NCBI RefSeq assembly: GCF_000243335.1
Contig: NZ_JH597773.1
Location: forward strand, 4,238,115 to 4,302,114
Length of the DNA: 64,000 bases
Direction: 5' to 3'
Source: Leptonema illini DSM 21528
GTDB lineage: Bacteria > Spirochaetota > Leptospiria > Leptospirales > Leptonemataceae
Shown here piece after piece: positions 18,177-26,106 of the stretch (positions within the stretch are counted from its first letter, which is position 1; the number at the start of each line of letters is the position of its first letter). The translations under genes and the position numbers were made by a program. Below the pieces are notes generated by a model. The model did no database searches and was not told the DNA's origin. It saw only the letters and a list, made by a program, of their open reading frames with translations.

Positions 18177-18397
18177 TCGTCCACCAGTGCATCGGCTTCC
18201 TCGTTTGTGACATATAGTCCTTCGCGTATCTGTTGCGTTGATTCTTCTATACGCTGAATCTGATTTGGGGACAAATGCGGCGGATCCTGAGGAGTGTACT
18301 TTCGACCGGCGATTTCCTGCATGGCGAGCAAGATGGCCGGATCATCAATATTCTCAATGCTTTCATGCAGCATCGTTTTGATTTCTGTCATTTCCAT
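18161..18397 (-). CDS. Antitoxin partner of the ParE-type toxin
   Basis: 78 residues using ATG 18397, which has GGAGG 8 bases upstream; a longer frame to 18427 is less likely. The protein is acidic at its C-terminus (NEEADALVDEWLNG) and has a helical centre with LSPNQIQRIEESTQQIREG. This resembles the short antitoxins paired with ParE toxins, where the N-terminal half binds DNA and the acidic end wraps the toxin. The call rests largely on the adjacent toxin and the overlap. Confidence 0.75.
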   Translation of the reverse strand: MEMTEIKTMLHESIENIDDPAILLAMQEIAGRKYTPQDPPHLSPNQIQRIEESTQQIREGLYVTNEEADALVDEWLNG

Positions 18398-18506
18398 CGT
18401 GAAGCCTCCGCTCGTAATGAAGCACAAACTCGTTCGCTGTCAAGTCCTTCGGCGCCTATCGGCAAATGCTTTTTCCGTCAGATGAAAGTCGTGCAGAAAT
18501 CCTATG

Positions 18507-19127
18507 TCATTCAATGACCGGTTTGAGTCGTGCCTCCTCGTCCATCATCTGTGATGTGATGATGGAGGCGCGGTCTCTTGGCATCTTCGTCAGAAGATAG
18601 GGCACGATCGACGTCGTTCCTTCGGCCTCGGCGTTGCGTTCCATGCGCAGAAAGACGTCGACGATATCGGCGTCAGACCATCCGGTGAGGATGGCAACGG
18701 CGTCGGTCGGAGGCATGTTGTTCAGACGCTGCGCCATCTCGGCGATCATCTTCTCTTTCTGGGCGTCGGCGTTGCGTCGCTCTTCATAGCGTTTCTTCTC
18801 TTCAAGCAGGCCCTGTTTCAGCTCTTCATATTCTTTCTGCTTTTCTTCAAGAGAGCCTTTCTCTTCGGTAAGTCGGGCCTCCATCTCTTTCAGCTGCAGT
18901 TCGAGTTCGGCCAGACGCTCTTCTTCTTTGCGTCGCCGCTCTTCTTCAAGCAGGGCGATACTATCCGTCGTATCGCTTACGATCGGCGGCTGATCTGAAA
19001 GAAAAGGGATATACCGGCGCGCGTTGATAATGTTCCACGTATCGAGCAGATACAGGAACACTGCTATCGAGAAAAGGATGAGCAGCGTCAGATAGGCGAT
19101 CTTGATCTTAGGCGACAGCGAGTTCAT
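18507..19127 (-). CDS. flbB: Flagellar collar protein FlbB-like (MotE/MgtE_N domain)
   Basis: 206 residues: a short cytoplasmic start, one membrane helix (about 10-28, YLTLLILFSIAVFLYLL), a long Glu/Lys/Arg coiled coil (about 58-130) and a C-terminal MotE/MgtE_N-like domain (about 131-200, MAQRLNNMPPTDAVAIL). Length and layout match FlbB, the spirochete protein that organises the periplasmic flagellar collar and stator assembly. In Borrelia flbB also follows fliI and fliJ (flbA). Its ATG overlaps the stop of the small preceding gene (ATGA). The function is from family and position, not shown here. Confidence 0.82.
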   Translation of the reverse strand: MNSLSPKIKIAYLTLLILFSIAVFLYLLDTWNIINARRYIPFLSDQPPIVSDTTDSIALLEEERRRKEEERLAELELQLKEMEARLTEEKGSLEEKQKEYEELKQGLLEEKKRYEERRNADAQKEKMIAEMAQRLNNMPPTDAVAILTGWSDADIVDVFLRMERNAEAEGTTSIVPYLLTKMPRDRASIITSQMMDEEARLKPVIE

Positions 19128-19438
19128 GAGTGTTTCCGTGCAATCTCTGCGAACAGTCTGGTTCGATCTTCGAGTCGTTTCTTCTGATAATCGACGGAAT
19201 GCGGATCATAAGATTGTACCATGCGCCGCTCCGGATACAGCTTTCGCTCCAGCTCGGGTTGCGGGATCAGAGCGTACAGCTCGTCAGAGTCCCACGGATC
19301 TTCGTGCCTGTTCCTCTGTGAGTCCGGCCTGTTCAAGGTATTCGGCCCGACGACGGGCGTCTCTTGTGCGTAGATCTTCCGTTCGCTCTTCGCTTCCGTC
19401 TCCGTCGTCGAAAACAACTGACGTATCTTCTGAAACAC
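19124..19438 (-). CDS. Small protein overlapping the 3' end of fliJ and coupled to flbB
   Basis: 104 residues, highly charged, no family recognised. It starts at GTG 19438 with AGAGG 6-7 bases before it, inside fliJ and in a different frame, and ends in an ATGA overlap with flbB. It therefore overlaps fliJ by 155 bases and is the only frame filling the 157 bases between fliJ and flbB. The non-overlapping end (LYPERRMVQSYDPHSVDY, then KKRLEDRTRLFAEIARK) looks like ordinary coding sequence. A later ATG (MVQSYD) would leave only 32 residues. A frameshift joining it to FliJ is an alternative. Confidence 0.55.
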   Translation of the reverse strand: MFQKIRQLFSTTETEAKSERKIYAQETPVVGPNTLNRPDSQRNRHEDPWDSDELYALIPQPELERKLYPERRMVQSYDPHSVDYQKKRLEDRTRLFAEIARKHS

Positions 19439-19877
19439 TTGATACCTCTTTGCGCAACTGATTCAGTTCCTGTAATTCGCGACGCTCTTCGCGTCGCACT
19501 TCTTCGTTATAACGATTCAGATGTCTTTCGCGAAGTAGCTCTACGACTCGCTTTTCCCTTCGAGCCTCCAGTAGCTTCGCCTGCATCCGTTCGAGTTCGG
19601 GCCTCATCTCTTCAAGTCGATCGTGAGCCCGGGCCTTCTCGCCTTCGAGTCGATCGATATACCGGTCAAAGGTGCGATACATGTCGATCGAGAACGCTTC
19701 ACCCTGCGATCGGGCGAAGCGCTCCATCTCGTCGCGGTATTCCTGCTCGGATCGTTCGACGATACTTCGCTGATTGTTCACGCGCTCCGTGATATCGGCC
19801 ATCTCGGCCATCACCTGCTTCTGCTTGAGATCCCGGACTTTTAATAGCCCTTCGAGTGGAAAACGAAAGCGCTTCAT
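19284..19877 (-). CDS. fliJ: Flagellar export chaperone/stalk protein FliJ
   Basis: 197 residues, almost entirely predicted coiled coil, beginning MKRFRFPLEGLLKVRDLK, the typical FliJ start (F-R-F-x-L-x-x-L-L-x-x-R). FliJ is the central stalk of the FliH-FliI ATPase complex and recycles export chaperones in the cytoplasm. Usual length is about 145-150 residues. The last ~50 here (after QELNQLRKE) form a polar Asp/Glu/Arg tail that overlaps the next gene in another frame. The ATG overlaps the fliI stop by one base (TGATG). Confidence 0.88.
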   Translation of the reverse strand: MKRFRFPLEGLLKVRDLKQKQVMAEMADITERVNNQRSIVERSEQEYRDEMERFARSQGEAFSIDMYRTFDRYIDRLEGEKARAHDRLEEMRPELERMQAKLLEARREKRVVELLRERHLNRYNEEVRREERRELQELNQLRKEVSSVSEDTSVVFDDGDGSEERTEDLRTRDARRRAEYLEQAGLTEEQARRSVGL

Positions 19878-21226
19878 CAGTATTCTTCCTCAGGGGTGAA
19901 CGTCACCTGCGAGAGCTGATCCAGAGTCTGTTCGAAGGTGAAGCCCTGGCCGATGGGCTGCCTTAAGAACGCCTGGATCTGCGCCTGTCGTGCCAGATAC
20001 TGATCCAGGTCGGGATTGGATCCTCGCGCATAGGCTCCAAGCGAAACGATCTCTTCGTTTTCTCTGTACGCCGAGATCCACGTCTTCAGCTGATCGGCCT
20101 TATCTTTGTGATCGGCCGAAACGACCTGATCCATAACCCTTGAAATAGAGTCGGGAACCTCAATTGATGGATAATGATTCTTACGTGCGAGCCCGCGCGA
20201 AAGAATAATATGACCGTCAAGGATACCTCGCGTAGCGTCGGCAACCGGGTCGTTCATATCATCGGCCTCGACGAGTACGCTGTAAAAACCGGTGATCGTT
20301 CCTTTTGGAGAGACGCCCGAACGTTCGACAAGCCGGCTCAGTTTATACCAGACGGCAGGAGGATAACCGCCTGGTCCGAGCTGATCGCCCGAAGCAATGC
20401 CGATCTCGCGAAGCGCCATACAATAACGCGTCACCGAGTCCATAAGCAGGTTGACGTGCATGCCCTGATCGCGCAGGTACTCGGCGATCGTCGTTGCAAA
20501 AAGAGCGGCGTAGACCTTTTCGATGGCCGAACGGTCCGAGGTGGCGACTACAAGGACGGAGCGTTTCAGGCCTTCAGGACCGAGATCTCGCTCGATGAAC
20601 TCGCGTACCTCACGGCCGCGCTCGCCGACCAGACAGATTACGTTGGCATCGGCCCGTGTATAACGGGCGATCATGCCCAGCGTCGTCGACTTACCGACGC
20701 CCGTTCCGGCGAAGATGCCCAGACGTTGCCCGCGCCCGACGGTGAGCAGCCCGTCAATGGCCTTCACGCCCGTAACAAGCACCGAATCGATGGGCTTTCG
20801 ACTGATCGGATCAGGCGGATTGGCGTCGGCCGATCGTAACTCCCCGTGCAGGATGGGCGGCTTCCCGTCCATTGGCTGCCCCATTCCGTTCAGCATACGG
20901 CCCATCAGATCCATGGACGTATAGATGGACATGCGCCGGCCCGTATTGTGTACGACGGCCGAAGGATAAATACCCTCCGTCGAACCGAAGGGCATGAGAA
21001 TGAGCTGATTATTGCGAAAGCCCGTCACCTCGCAGAGCACCGGGCGGGAGCCGTCGGGCTCGATGCGACAGAGCTGGCCGATACTGGTGTCGGGCGGGCC
21101 GAAGCTGAGAATGGAAATGCCGTTCACCTCGACCACGCGGCCCAGCGGCAGAATGGGATCGGTTTCTTTGAGGATGGTCCGATATTTCTGGAGCACATCC
21201 TCGGGTTTTCGGAAATCGTCGAGCAT
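19877..21226 (-). CDS. fliI: Flagellum-specific export ATPase FliI
   Basis: Cytoplasmic ATPase of the flagellar type III export apparatus, homologous to F1 ATPase beta, 449 residues. Walker A is GIFAGTGVGKST (about residues 170-181). VCLVGERGREVREF and LLMDSVTRYCMALREIGIASG follow; GYPPAVWYKLSRLVERSG is the FliI/SctN signature. It is the first gene of a minus-strand run fliI, fliJ, small gene, flbB and is divergent from the PP2C gene. fliH, which often precedes it, is not here, so the flagellar genes are split in this genome. Confidence 0.96.
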   Translation of the reverse strand: MLDDFRKPEDVLQKYRTILKETDPILPLGRVVEVNGISILSFGPPDTSIGQLCRIEPDGSRPVLCEVTGFRNNQLILMPFGSTEGIYPSAVVHNTGRRMSIYTSMDLMGRMLNGMGQPMDGKPPILHGELRSADANPPDPISRKPIDSVLVTGVKAIDGLLTVGRGQRLGIFAGTGVGKSTTLGMIARYTRADANVICLVGERGREVREFIERDLGPEGLKRSVLVVATSDRSAIEKVYAALFATTIAEYLRDQGMHVNLLMDSVTRYCMALREIGIASGDQLGPGGYPPAVWYKLSRLVERSGVSPKGTITGFYSVLVEADDMNDPVADATRGILDGHIILSRGLARKNHYPSIEVPDSISRVMDQVVSADHKDKADQLKTWISAYRENEEIVSLGAYARGSNPDLDQYLARQAQIQAFLRQPIGQGFTFEQTLDQLSQVTFTPEEEY

Positions 21227-21332
21227 GGGCTTGCAGCAGCGTCATCCGTGCAGACTTCCTGTACAGTAAAAAAAGGGTGTCAGGCAATTTTTCTTGCGGC
21301 GGGCAGCCTCTGTATATCGTCTGCTGTTTAGC

Positions 21333-22208
21333 ATGGATGATTTACAGGTACTCGACGTCCTGTTCGAGCACGAACTCCTTCCCTTCGAGAGAAAAGGTGA
21401 GATCCAGGAGATGGTCCGGAAATCGACCGATCCGCTGGGAGCCTTTCTCGTAAAAAAGAAACTGCTCAGTGAACGAGCGCTGTACCGCTTCATCACGCGG
21501 GACCTCGGCATGAACAGCAAAGAGGTCTTTCGTTTCAAGGACTACGAGATTACGGGCCGCACCATCCCGAAGTACCGCACAAGCGGCGATTTTTTCGGTA
21601 TCTTCCCCCTCTCGAACAGTCGGGTTGCGGTAACACTCTGCGATGTGGCCGGCAAAGGTATTGAGGCCGCACTTCTTACGATCCATCTGGCCAATCTTTT
21701 AAACAGCGGCGTCGATATGAGCAGCGTCGTCCCTTCCTCGGTAATGAAGAAGGTCAACATTATCAGCCGGGCCTTCTTCGAGGTCGATCGTTATTCGACG
21801 TTTGTATTTATCATCCTTGATCTGCTTTCCGGTACGGTGGAGTATTCGGCTGCCGGCAGCCCGCCCCTTCTGCGGTATGCCTACCGCGAAAACGAGGTGG
21901 AGGAACTTGACACTCGAAATATTCCCATCGGTATCTTTGACGACTTCCAGTATCGGGGCAGCCGGTCAGACCTGAACCCCGGCGATGCCATCCTGCTCTA
22001 TACCGATGGTGCCTACGAAGGCGAAGATCTACAGGGGCGCGCCTACGGAATCGATCGAATGAAGCGCGTCTTTAAAAAATACGCACGACAATCGACGCGA
22101 AGTCTGCTGCGTCACCTGATCTTTGACTGGCGTCGACACTCCATCTTTCGCCGGCAGGCCGACGATACGACCTATCTTGTGCTGCGCCGGGTGAAGAAGA
22201 AGCGTTGA
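21333..22208 (+). CDS. PP2C-family (RsbU/SpoIIE-type) serine phosphatase
   Basis: 291 residues from ATG 21333. The N-terminal ~70 residues (LVKKKLLSERALYRFI) resemble small MshEN-like input domains. The PP2C domain shows SGDFFGIF, CDVAGKGIEAALL, VEYSAAGSPPLLRY, LYTDGAYEGED and the final DDTTYLVLR, with the metal-binding aspartates present. Such phosphatases dephosphorylate STAS-domain proteins in partner-switching pathways, and a STAS protein is encoded 2.3 kb downstream on the same strand. The gene is divergent from fliI. Target and signal are inferred. Confidence 0.87.
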   Translation: MDDLQVLDVLFEHELLPFERKGEIQEMVRKSTDPLGAFLVKKKLLSERALYRFITRDLGMNSKEVFRFKDYEITGRTIPKYRTSGDFFGIFPLSNSRVAVTLCDVAGKGIEAALLTIHLANLLNSGVDMSSVVPSSVMKKVNIISRAFFEVDRYSTFVFIILDLLSGTVEYSAAGSPPLLRYAYRENEVEELDTRNIPIGIFDDFQYRGSRSDLNPGDAILLYTDGAYEGEDLQGRAYGIDRMKRVFKKYARQSTRSLLRHLIFDWRRHSIFRRQADDTTYLVLRRVKKKR

Positions 22209-22237
22209 TTTTTCAACGCCGCCCGGAAAATGGGAAG

Positions 22238-23905
22238 ATGCAGAAGGCGGAGCGCAGGGTTTTTTATCTGCATGGCATCGCCGCCTCATCCGGCGATGCG
22301 TCCGGGCCTGCGGTCGTACTGCCTCCCGTTCATCGCTTCCTCCCCGAACGAGAAAGCCTGTCCGTCGATCAGGAGCGCCAGCTCCTTGAAAAGGGCATCG
22401 AGCAGGCCCTCGATCATCTGCGCCGTTTCGAAGAAGGACAGCCCGAGCCCATCCGTGAGATGCTGCATTTGCAGCAGGTCTTTCTGCGTGATCCACAGCT
22501 TGCCGACGAGATCGAGATCCAGCTGGCGGCGGGGTATAACGCTCCGACGGCGCTTTTCAGAGCCCTTGAGGTTCTCAAGAAGCGCTTTACCGAATCGGCC
22601 AACGACTTCTACAGGCAGCGCTGGGTGGACTTTGAAGACGCCGGGCGGACGGTCCTTGACATTCTGCTTGGCGTCTCTTACGAAGAGACCTGCCTTGAAC
22701 GGGTGCGCACGGCCGGCGATCGCCCCGTCGTCGTCGCCTTTGACCTTGCGCCGGCCATGTACCTGAAAATGCCGAAGCCGGCCGCCATCATTCTTCGCGA
22801 CGGAGGCCCATCGGGGCATCTGGCGCTTCTGGCCGCCAATCAGGGTATTCCCATCCTTGTGCGAACGGGACCGGCCGCCGAGTTTGAACGGATCAGCGAC
22901 GGCAACTGGATTGAGATCCACGGTGAAACAGGGGCCGTATACGAGGCGCGAGAGCGTATGTCTGACGTTATCGGCGCATCTGCTCCGACCGGTGTTCGAG
23001 AGGACAACAGTATAACTCTGGCCGATGGTCGGGTCGTGCGCCTTTCGCTTAACGCCGATGATGCCGAAACGATTCGCGAGCATGGCCTGCATCACAGAGT
23101 TTCGGTTGGATTGTTCCGTACCGAGTTTCTCTATCTTCGCGACACTTCGTTGCTTTTTGACGAGAAGCGTTCGGTGGCCGCCTATGGCGAGGTGATGCGA
23201 GCGGCCGGACAGGACGGCTCGGTGACGTTCCGGCTGCTTGATGTGGACGAAGACAAGTTCTCGGCCCATTTTTTCACGAAGCCAGGCAATCGCGGGCTGC
23301 GCGGAGCGGACTATTACCGCGCCGAGCCCGAGATCTTTCATGCGCAGATCAGATCTCTGTTTCAGGCTGCTATCGAGCATGGCTCCGGTGCGGAGCTGCG
23401 CATCATGGCTCCGATGATGCGCACGCCCGAAGACTGGCAGTTTGTTCTCTCTGCTCTTCAGGCAGAGCAGGAGCGCTCCGGCTATGAAGGCCCGTTCCGC
23501 GCGGGCATGATGGTCGAGATCCCCTCCGCTCTTTTTTCTATGGAGCGCATGCAGCATTCCGTGGATTTCTTCAGCCTCGGTACGAATGACCTCTTGCGAT
23601 ACGTCATCGGCAAGAGCCGCTCTCAACCGGCGCCCGACGATCTCTATGAGCCGGCCTTTTATCGACTGCTCTTTCACGGGATGCGACGCATAAAACGTGA
23701 GGTCTCGATCTGCGGTATGATGGGGGCGAGAGTGGAGTTTTTGCCGCTTTTTCTTGAGTTAGGCGTGACGAACTTCAGCGTGCCTCTCGGGGCCTACGAA
23801 ACCGTGCGTCAGCGGCTCATGAGCATCGATCCGCAGCAGAGGATGCTGAGGGCCCTTTTGCGTATGCAGAGCCGGGCAGAGATCCGCGAGGCTCTACAGA
23901 GTTAA
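22238..23905 (+). CDS. PTS enzyme I homologue (phosphoenolpyruvate-protein phosphotransferase)
   Basis: 555 residues with the order N-terminal, phosphohistidine and PEP-binding domains of enzyme I. The active-site His is at residue 194 in GGPSGHLALLAANQGIP, where most enzymes I read GGxTSH. The C-terminal barrel keeps GLFRTEFLYL, GMMVEIPSALF, FFSLGTNDLLRYV and the catalytic Cys in CGMMG, but DVDEDKF stands for the usual DIGGDK. No GAF domain precedes it, unlike PtsP. No HPr gene is near. It probably phosphorylates an HPr-like regulator. ATG 22238 is used; a TTG at 22205 overlapping the phosphatase stop is possible. Confidence 0.85.
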   Translation: MQKAERRVFYLHGIAASSGDASGPAVVLPPVHRFLPERESLSVDQERQLLEKGIEQALDHLRRFEEGQPEPIREMLHLQQVFLRDPQLADEIEIQLAAGYNAPTALFRALEVLKKRFTESANDFYRQRWVDFEDAGRTVLDILLGVSYEETCLERVRTAGDRPVVVAFDLAPAMYLKMPKPAAIILRDGGPSGHLALLAANQGIPILVRTGPAAEFERISDGNWIEIHGETGAVYEARERMSDVIGASAPTGVREDNSITLADGRVVRLSLNADDAETIREHGLHHRVSVGLFRTEFLYLRDTSLLFDEKRSVAAYGEVMRAAGQDGSVTFRLLDVDEDKFSAHFFTKPGNRGLRGADYYRAEPEIFHAQIRSLFQAAIEHGSGAELRIMAPMMRTPEDWQFVLSALQAEQERSGYEGPFRAGMMVEIPSALFSMERMQHSVDFFSLGTNDLLRYVIGKSRSQPAPDDLYEPAFYRLLFHGMRRIKREVSICGMMGARVEFLPLFLELGVTNFSVPLGAYETVRQRLMSIDPQQRMLRALLRMQSRAEIREALQS

Positions 23906-24002
23906 GACTCAATCTCATTATCTCAGGGAGGGTGCTAATTGAGAGAGCGCCGCCGAGAAAAATTATGTTGAGGATTGCCTTTAGAACGCAGATTATAGAA
24001 AG

Positions 24003-24467
24003 GTGGACGCCCTTTTTAAAATGATTGATCGGATGCTGCATGCCATCCCTCCTAACGTGCAGAAGATGGTGCGCCTCGGGGTGCTGGCCGTCTGGGGCGT
24101 CCTGGTCATCTTCGTTGTCATCTGGTCTTTTCGTGCTGGAAGCGATTCCGCTCCGCAAACGGGCGACGACATGTACCTGTCGAATATCAAAGAGAAGGTG
24201 TACAGAGATCGCATGAAGCGTGATCCGGCCGATGTGACGCTACCCGATCTGAACGAACTCAGCAAAGAGGAGGTCGCTCCGCTGTCGGTGTATGAGCCTG
24301 AGTCGACTCCGCCGCGGGGTGATGAGCCTTCTCCTGAAATATCGCCTCTGCCGATGAAGGGCGAAGACGACGACGTAATCTTTCCCGAAAAAGGCGTGCG
24401 TCCGGAACGGCGTGGGGAGCCTGCTCCGAAGGCGTCTGAGCCCGCCTTGATGTCTCCGGAGCGATGA
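24003..24467 (+). CDS. Single-span membrane protein with Pro/Glu-rich tail
   Basis: 154 residues, no family recognised. A short amphipathic N-terminus (MIDRMLHAIPPNVQKMVRLG) leads into one membrane helix (about residues 26-44, LAVWGVLVIFVVIWSF), then a polar tail rich in Pro, Glu and Asp with no predicted fold. The start is GTG 24003; ATG 24021 is an alternative. It lies between the enzyme I homologue and the VWA-STAS gene, all plus strand, so it may be part of that signalling run. Confidence 0.6.
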   Translation: MDALFKMIDRMLHAIPPNVQKMVRLGVLAVWGVLVIFVVIWSFRAGSDSAPQTGDDMYLSNIKEKVYRDRMKRDPADVTLPDLNELSKEEVAPLSVYEPESTPPRGDEPSPEISPLPMKGEDDDVIFPEKGVRPERRGEPAPKASEPALMSPER

Positions 24468-24513
24468 CAAGGGGCTTGACCTGAATGACTCCCCTGTTAC
24501 GCCGTAGAGGTTC

Positions 24514-26106
24514 ATGAAATTCAGTCTTCACCTCGAACAGAGGCAGGTTTCGGATCAGGAACCCGCTCTTCAGCATCTGCTGGTAAGGCTGGTCTCGCCG
24601 CCGGTCGATGAAGCGGGTCCGCACACCCCTCTGCGCGTGGCGCTGGCCATCGATCGCAGCAAATCGATGCATGGCGAAAAACTGGCCTCGGTGATTGAAG
24701 CGGCGAATGCTCTCGTCAACTGGCTTACACGCAACGATTCATTGGCCGTCGTCGCTTATGATACGAACGTCGAGGTGATCCAGCCGCTCCTGCCGCTCAC
24801 CGACAAGTTTTCGGTAACGCAGCGCATCGAGTCCATTCGAGCGGGCTCTTCGACGAATCTGAGCGGTGGCTGGCTACAGGCACTGCGTATGATAGAAGAA
24901 GAGCCGTCCGCAGAGAAAACGGCCGTGCGCCGGGTCATACTGCTGACCGACGGTATGGCCAATGCCGGCATAGTCAATCCGGCCGAGCTGCGACGCATCG
25001 CCCGCGATCATTTGCAGCGCAATATCAGCACGACGGCGATGGGATTCGGGCGTGACTTCTCGGAGCTGACGCTGCGCGAGATTGCCAGCGAAGGCGGCGG
25101 CAATTTCTACTTTATCGAGGGGCCCGAACAGGCCAGCTCTGTCTTTTTTCAGGAGTTCGGCGAGATCGCAGCCCTGTACGGACAGGGCCTTGAGATCCGA
25201 CTGCATTTTGCTCCGGGGGTGACGGTAAAAGAGCTTCTGAATGAGATCCCCCATGAACAGCATGGCAGCGAACTGATTCTGCGGCCCGGCGATGTTCGTT
25301 CTGATGATCTGATGAATCTCGTGCTCGTCATCGAGATCGATGGCCGCTCCATTTTGCCCGAACAGCCCCTTGTGACGGCGGAGTGCTCGTTCTATAACGT
25401 GCGTCAGGGGGCGAAGATGGAGCGGCTTTCGGCCGTGGCCTCCGCACAGGTCGGAACTCCGACCGAAGAATTCGACCCCGAGGTGCGCCTCGAAGCCATC
25501 ATCGCCTCAGCGGGCCGCGTGCTGCTCGAAGCATCCCGCCTTTCCGCCGAGAAAGACCTTGCCTCGGCTCGTGAACTCATCCGACGTAAGCGCCAGCAGA
25601 TCGAAGAATCGTTTGATCTGGACTCCGAGCTGCTGCACCGACTGCACGAACGACTGGGCATGACGGAACGCAATCTCGACGAGAATATCGGTCTTCTCAG
25701 CAAGCGCCTGATGGCAGAGGCCGAATCGATGGGGCGCCGGGATCTGCGCCGGGTGTCGGGATACCATGATCAGATTTTTGAGCTGACCCTTTCGGAGCAG
25801 CTGGACCTCTACAGATGCCCTGATCTGAAAGGGGCGGTTCGGCGGGCCATGGAAAACGGCTATCGTTTTGCCGTCTTTGACATGACAGATCTGTCTTATG
25901 TCGACTCATCGGGTATTGGAGCCCTGATTCAGATCTTCAACTGGCTGAAAAGTCGGGGTGGTCTGCTTGTTCTCTCTAATGTGCAGGGCGGCGTGGAACG
26001 CATCTTTCAGATGAGCAAGCTCGACGAGTTTTTCGTGCTACGGGACAGCCCGCTTTCGGCGCGCATGCTCATCGAAGAACTGCTTGCCGGGCAGGGAGGA
26101 AATTGA
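24514..26106 (+). CDS. VWA domain-STAS domain fusion protein
   Basis: 530 residues, no signal peptide. An N-terminal von Willebrand A domain (about 38-210) has a complete MIDAS: DRSKS at residues 47-51, the Thr in SSTNLSGG, and Asp in LLTDGMANAG. A middle beta-rich and helical region (about 215-430) follows. The C-terminal STAS domain (about 435-525) has FDMTDLSYVDSSGIGALI, where the second Ser (residue 466) matches the phosphorylation site of anti-sigma-factor antagonists. The fusion is unusual. With a PP2C phosphatase upstream this suggests a partner-switching regulator. Its stop overlaps the next start (TGATG). Confidence 0.85.
   Translation: MKFSLHLEQRQVSDQEPALQHLLVRLVSPPVDEAGPHTPLRVALAIDRSKSMHGEKLASVIEAANALVNWLTRNDSLAVVAYDTNVEVIQPLLPLTDKFSVTQRIESIRAGSSTNLSGGWLQALRMIEEEPSAEKTAVRRVILLTDGMANAGIVNPAELRRIARDHLQRNISTTAMGFGRDFSELTLREIASEGGGNFYFIEGPEQASSVFFQEFGEIAALYGQGLEIRLHFAPGVTVKELLNEIPHEQHGSELILRPGDVRSDDLMNLVLVIEIDGRSILPEQPLVTAECSFYNVRQGAKMERLSAVASAQVGTPTEEFDPEVRLEAIIASAGRVLLEASRLSAEKDLASARELIRRKRQQIEESFDLDSELLHRLHERLGMTERNLDENIGLLSKRLMAEAESMGRRDLRRVSGYHDQIFELTLSEQLDLYRCPDLKGAVRRAMENGYRFAVFDMTDLSYVDSSGIGALIQIFNWLKSRGGLLVLSNVQGGVERIFQMSKLDEFFVLRDSPLSARMLIEELLAGQGGN

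Noticed and set aside
22286-23677. 463-codon minus-strand frame inside the enzyme I gene
   Set aside because: The plus strand holds an unmistakable enzyme I. High GC at third positions produces long antisense frames.
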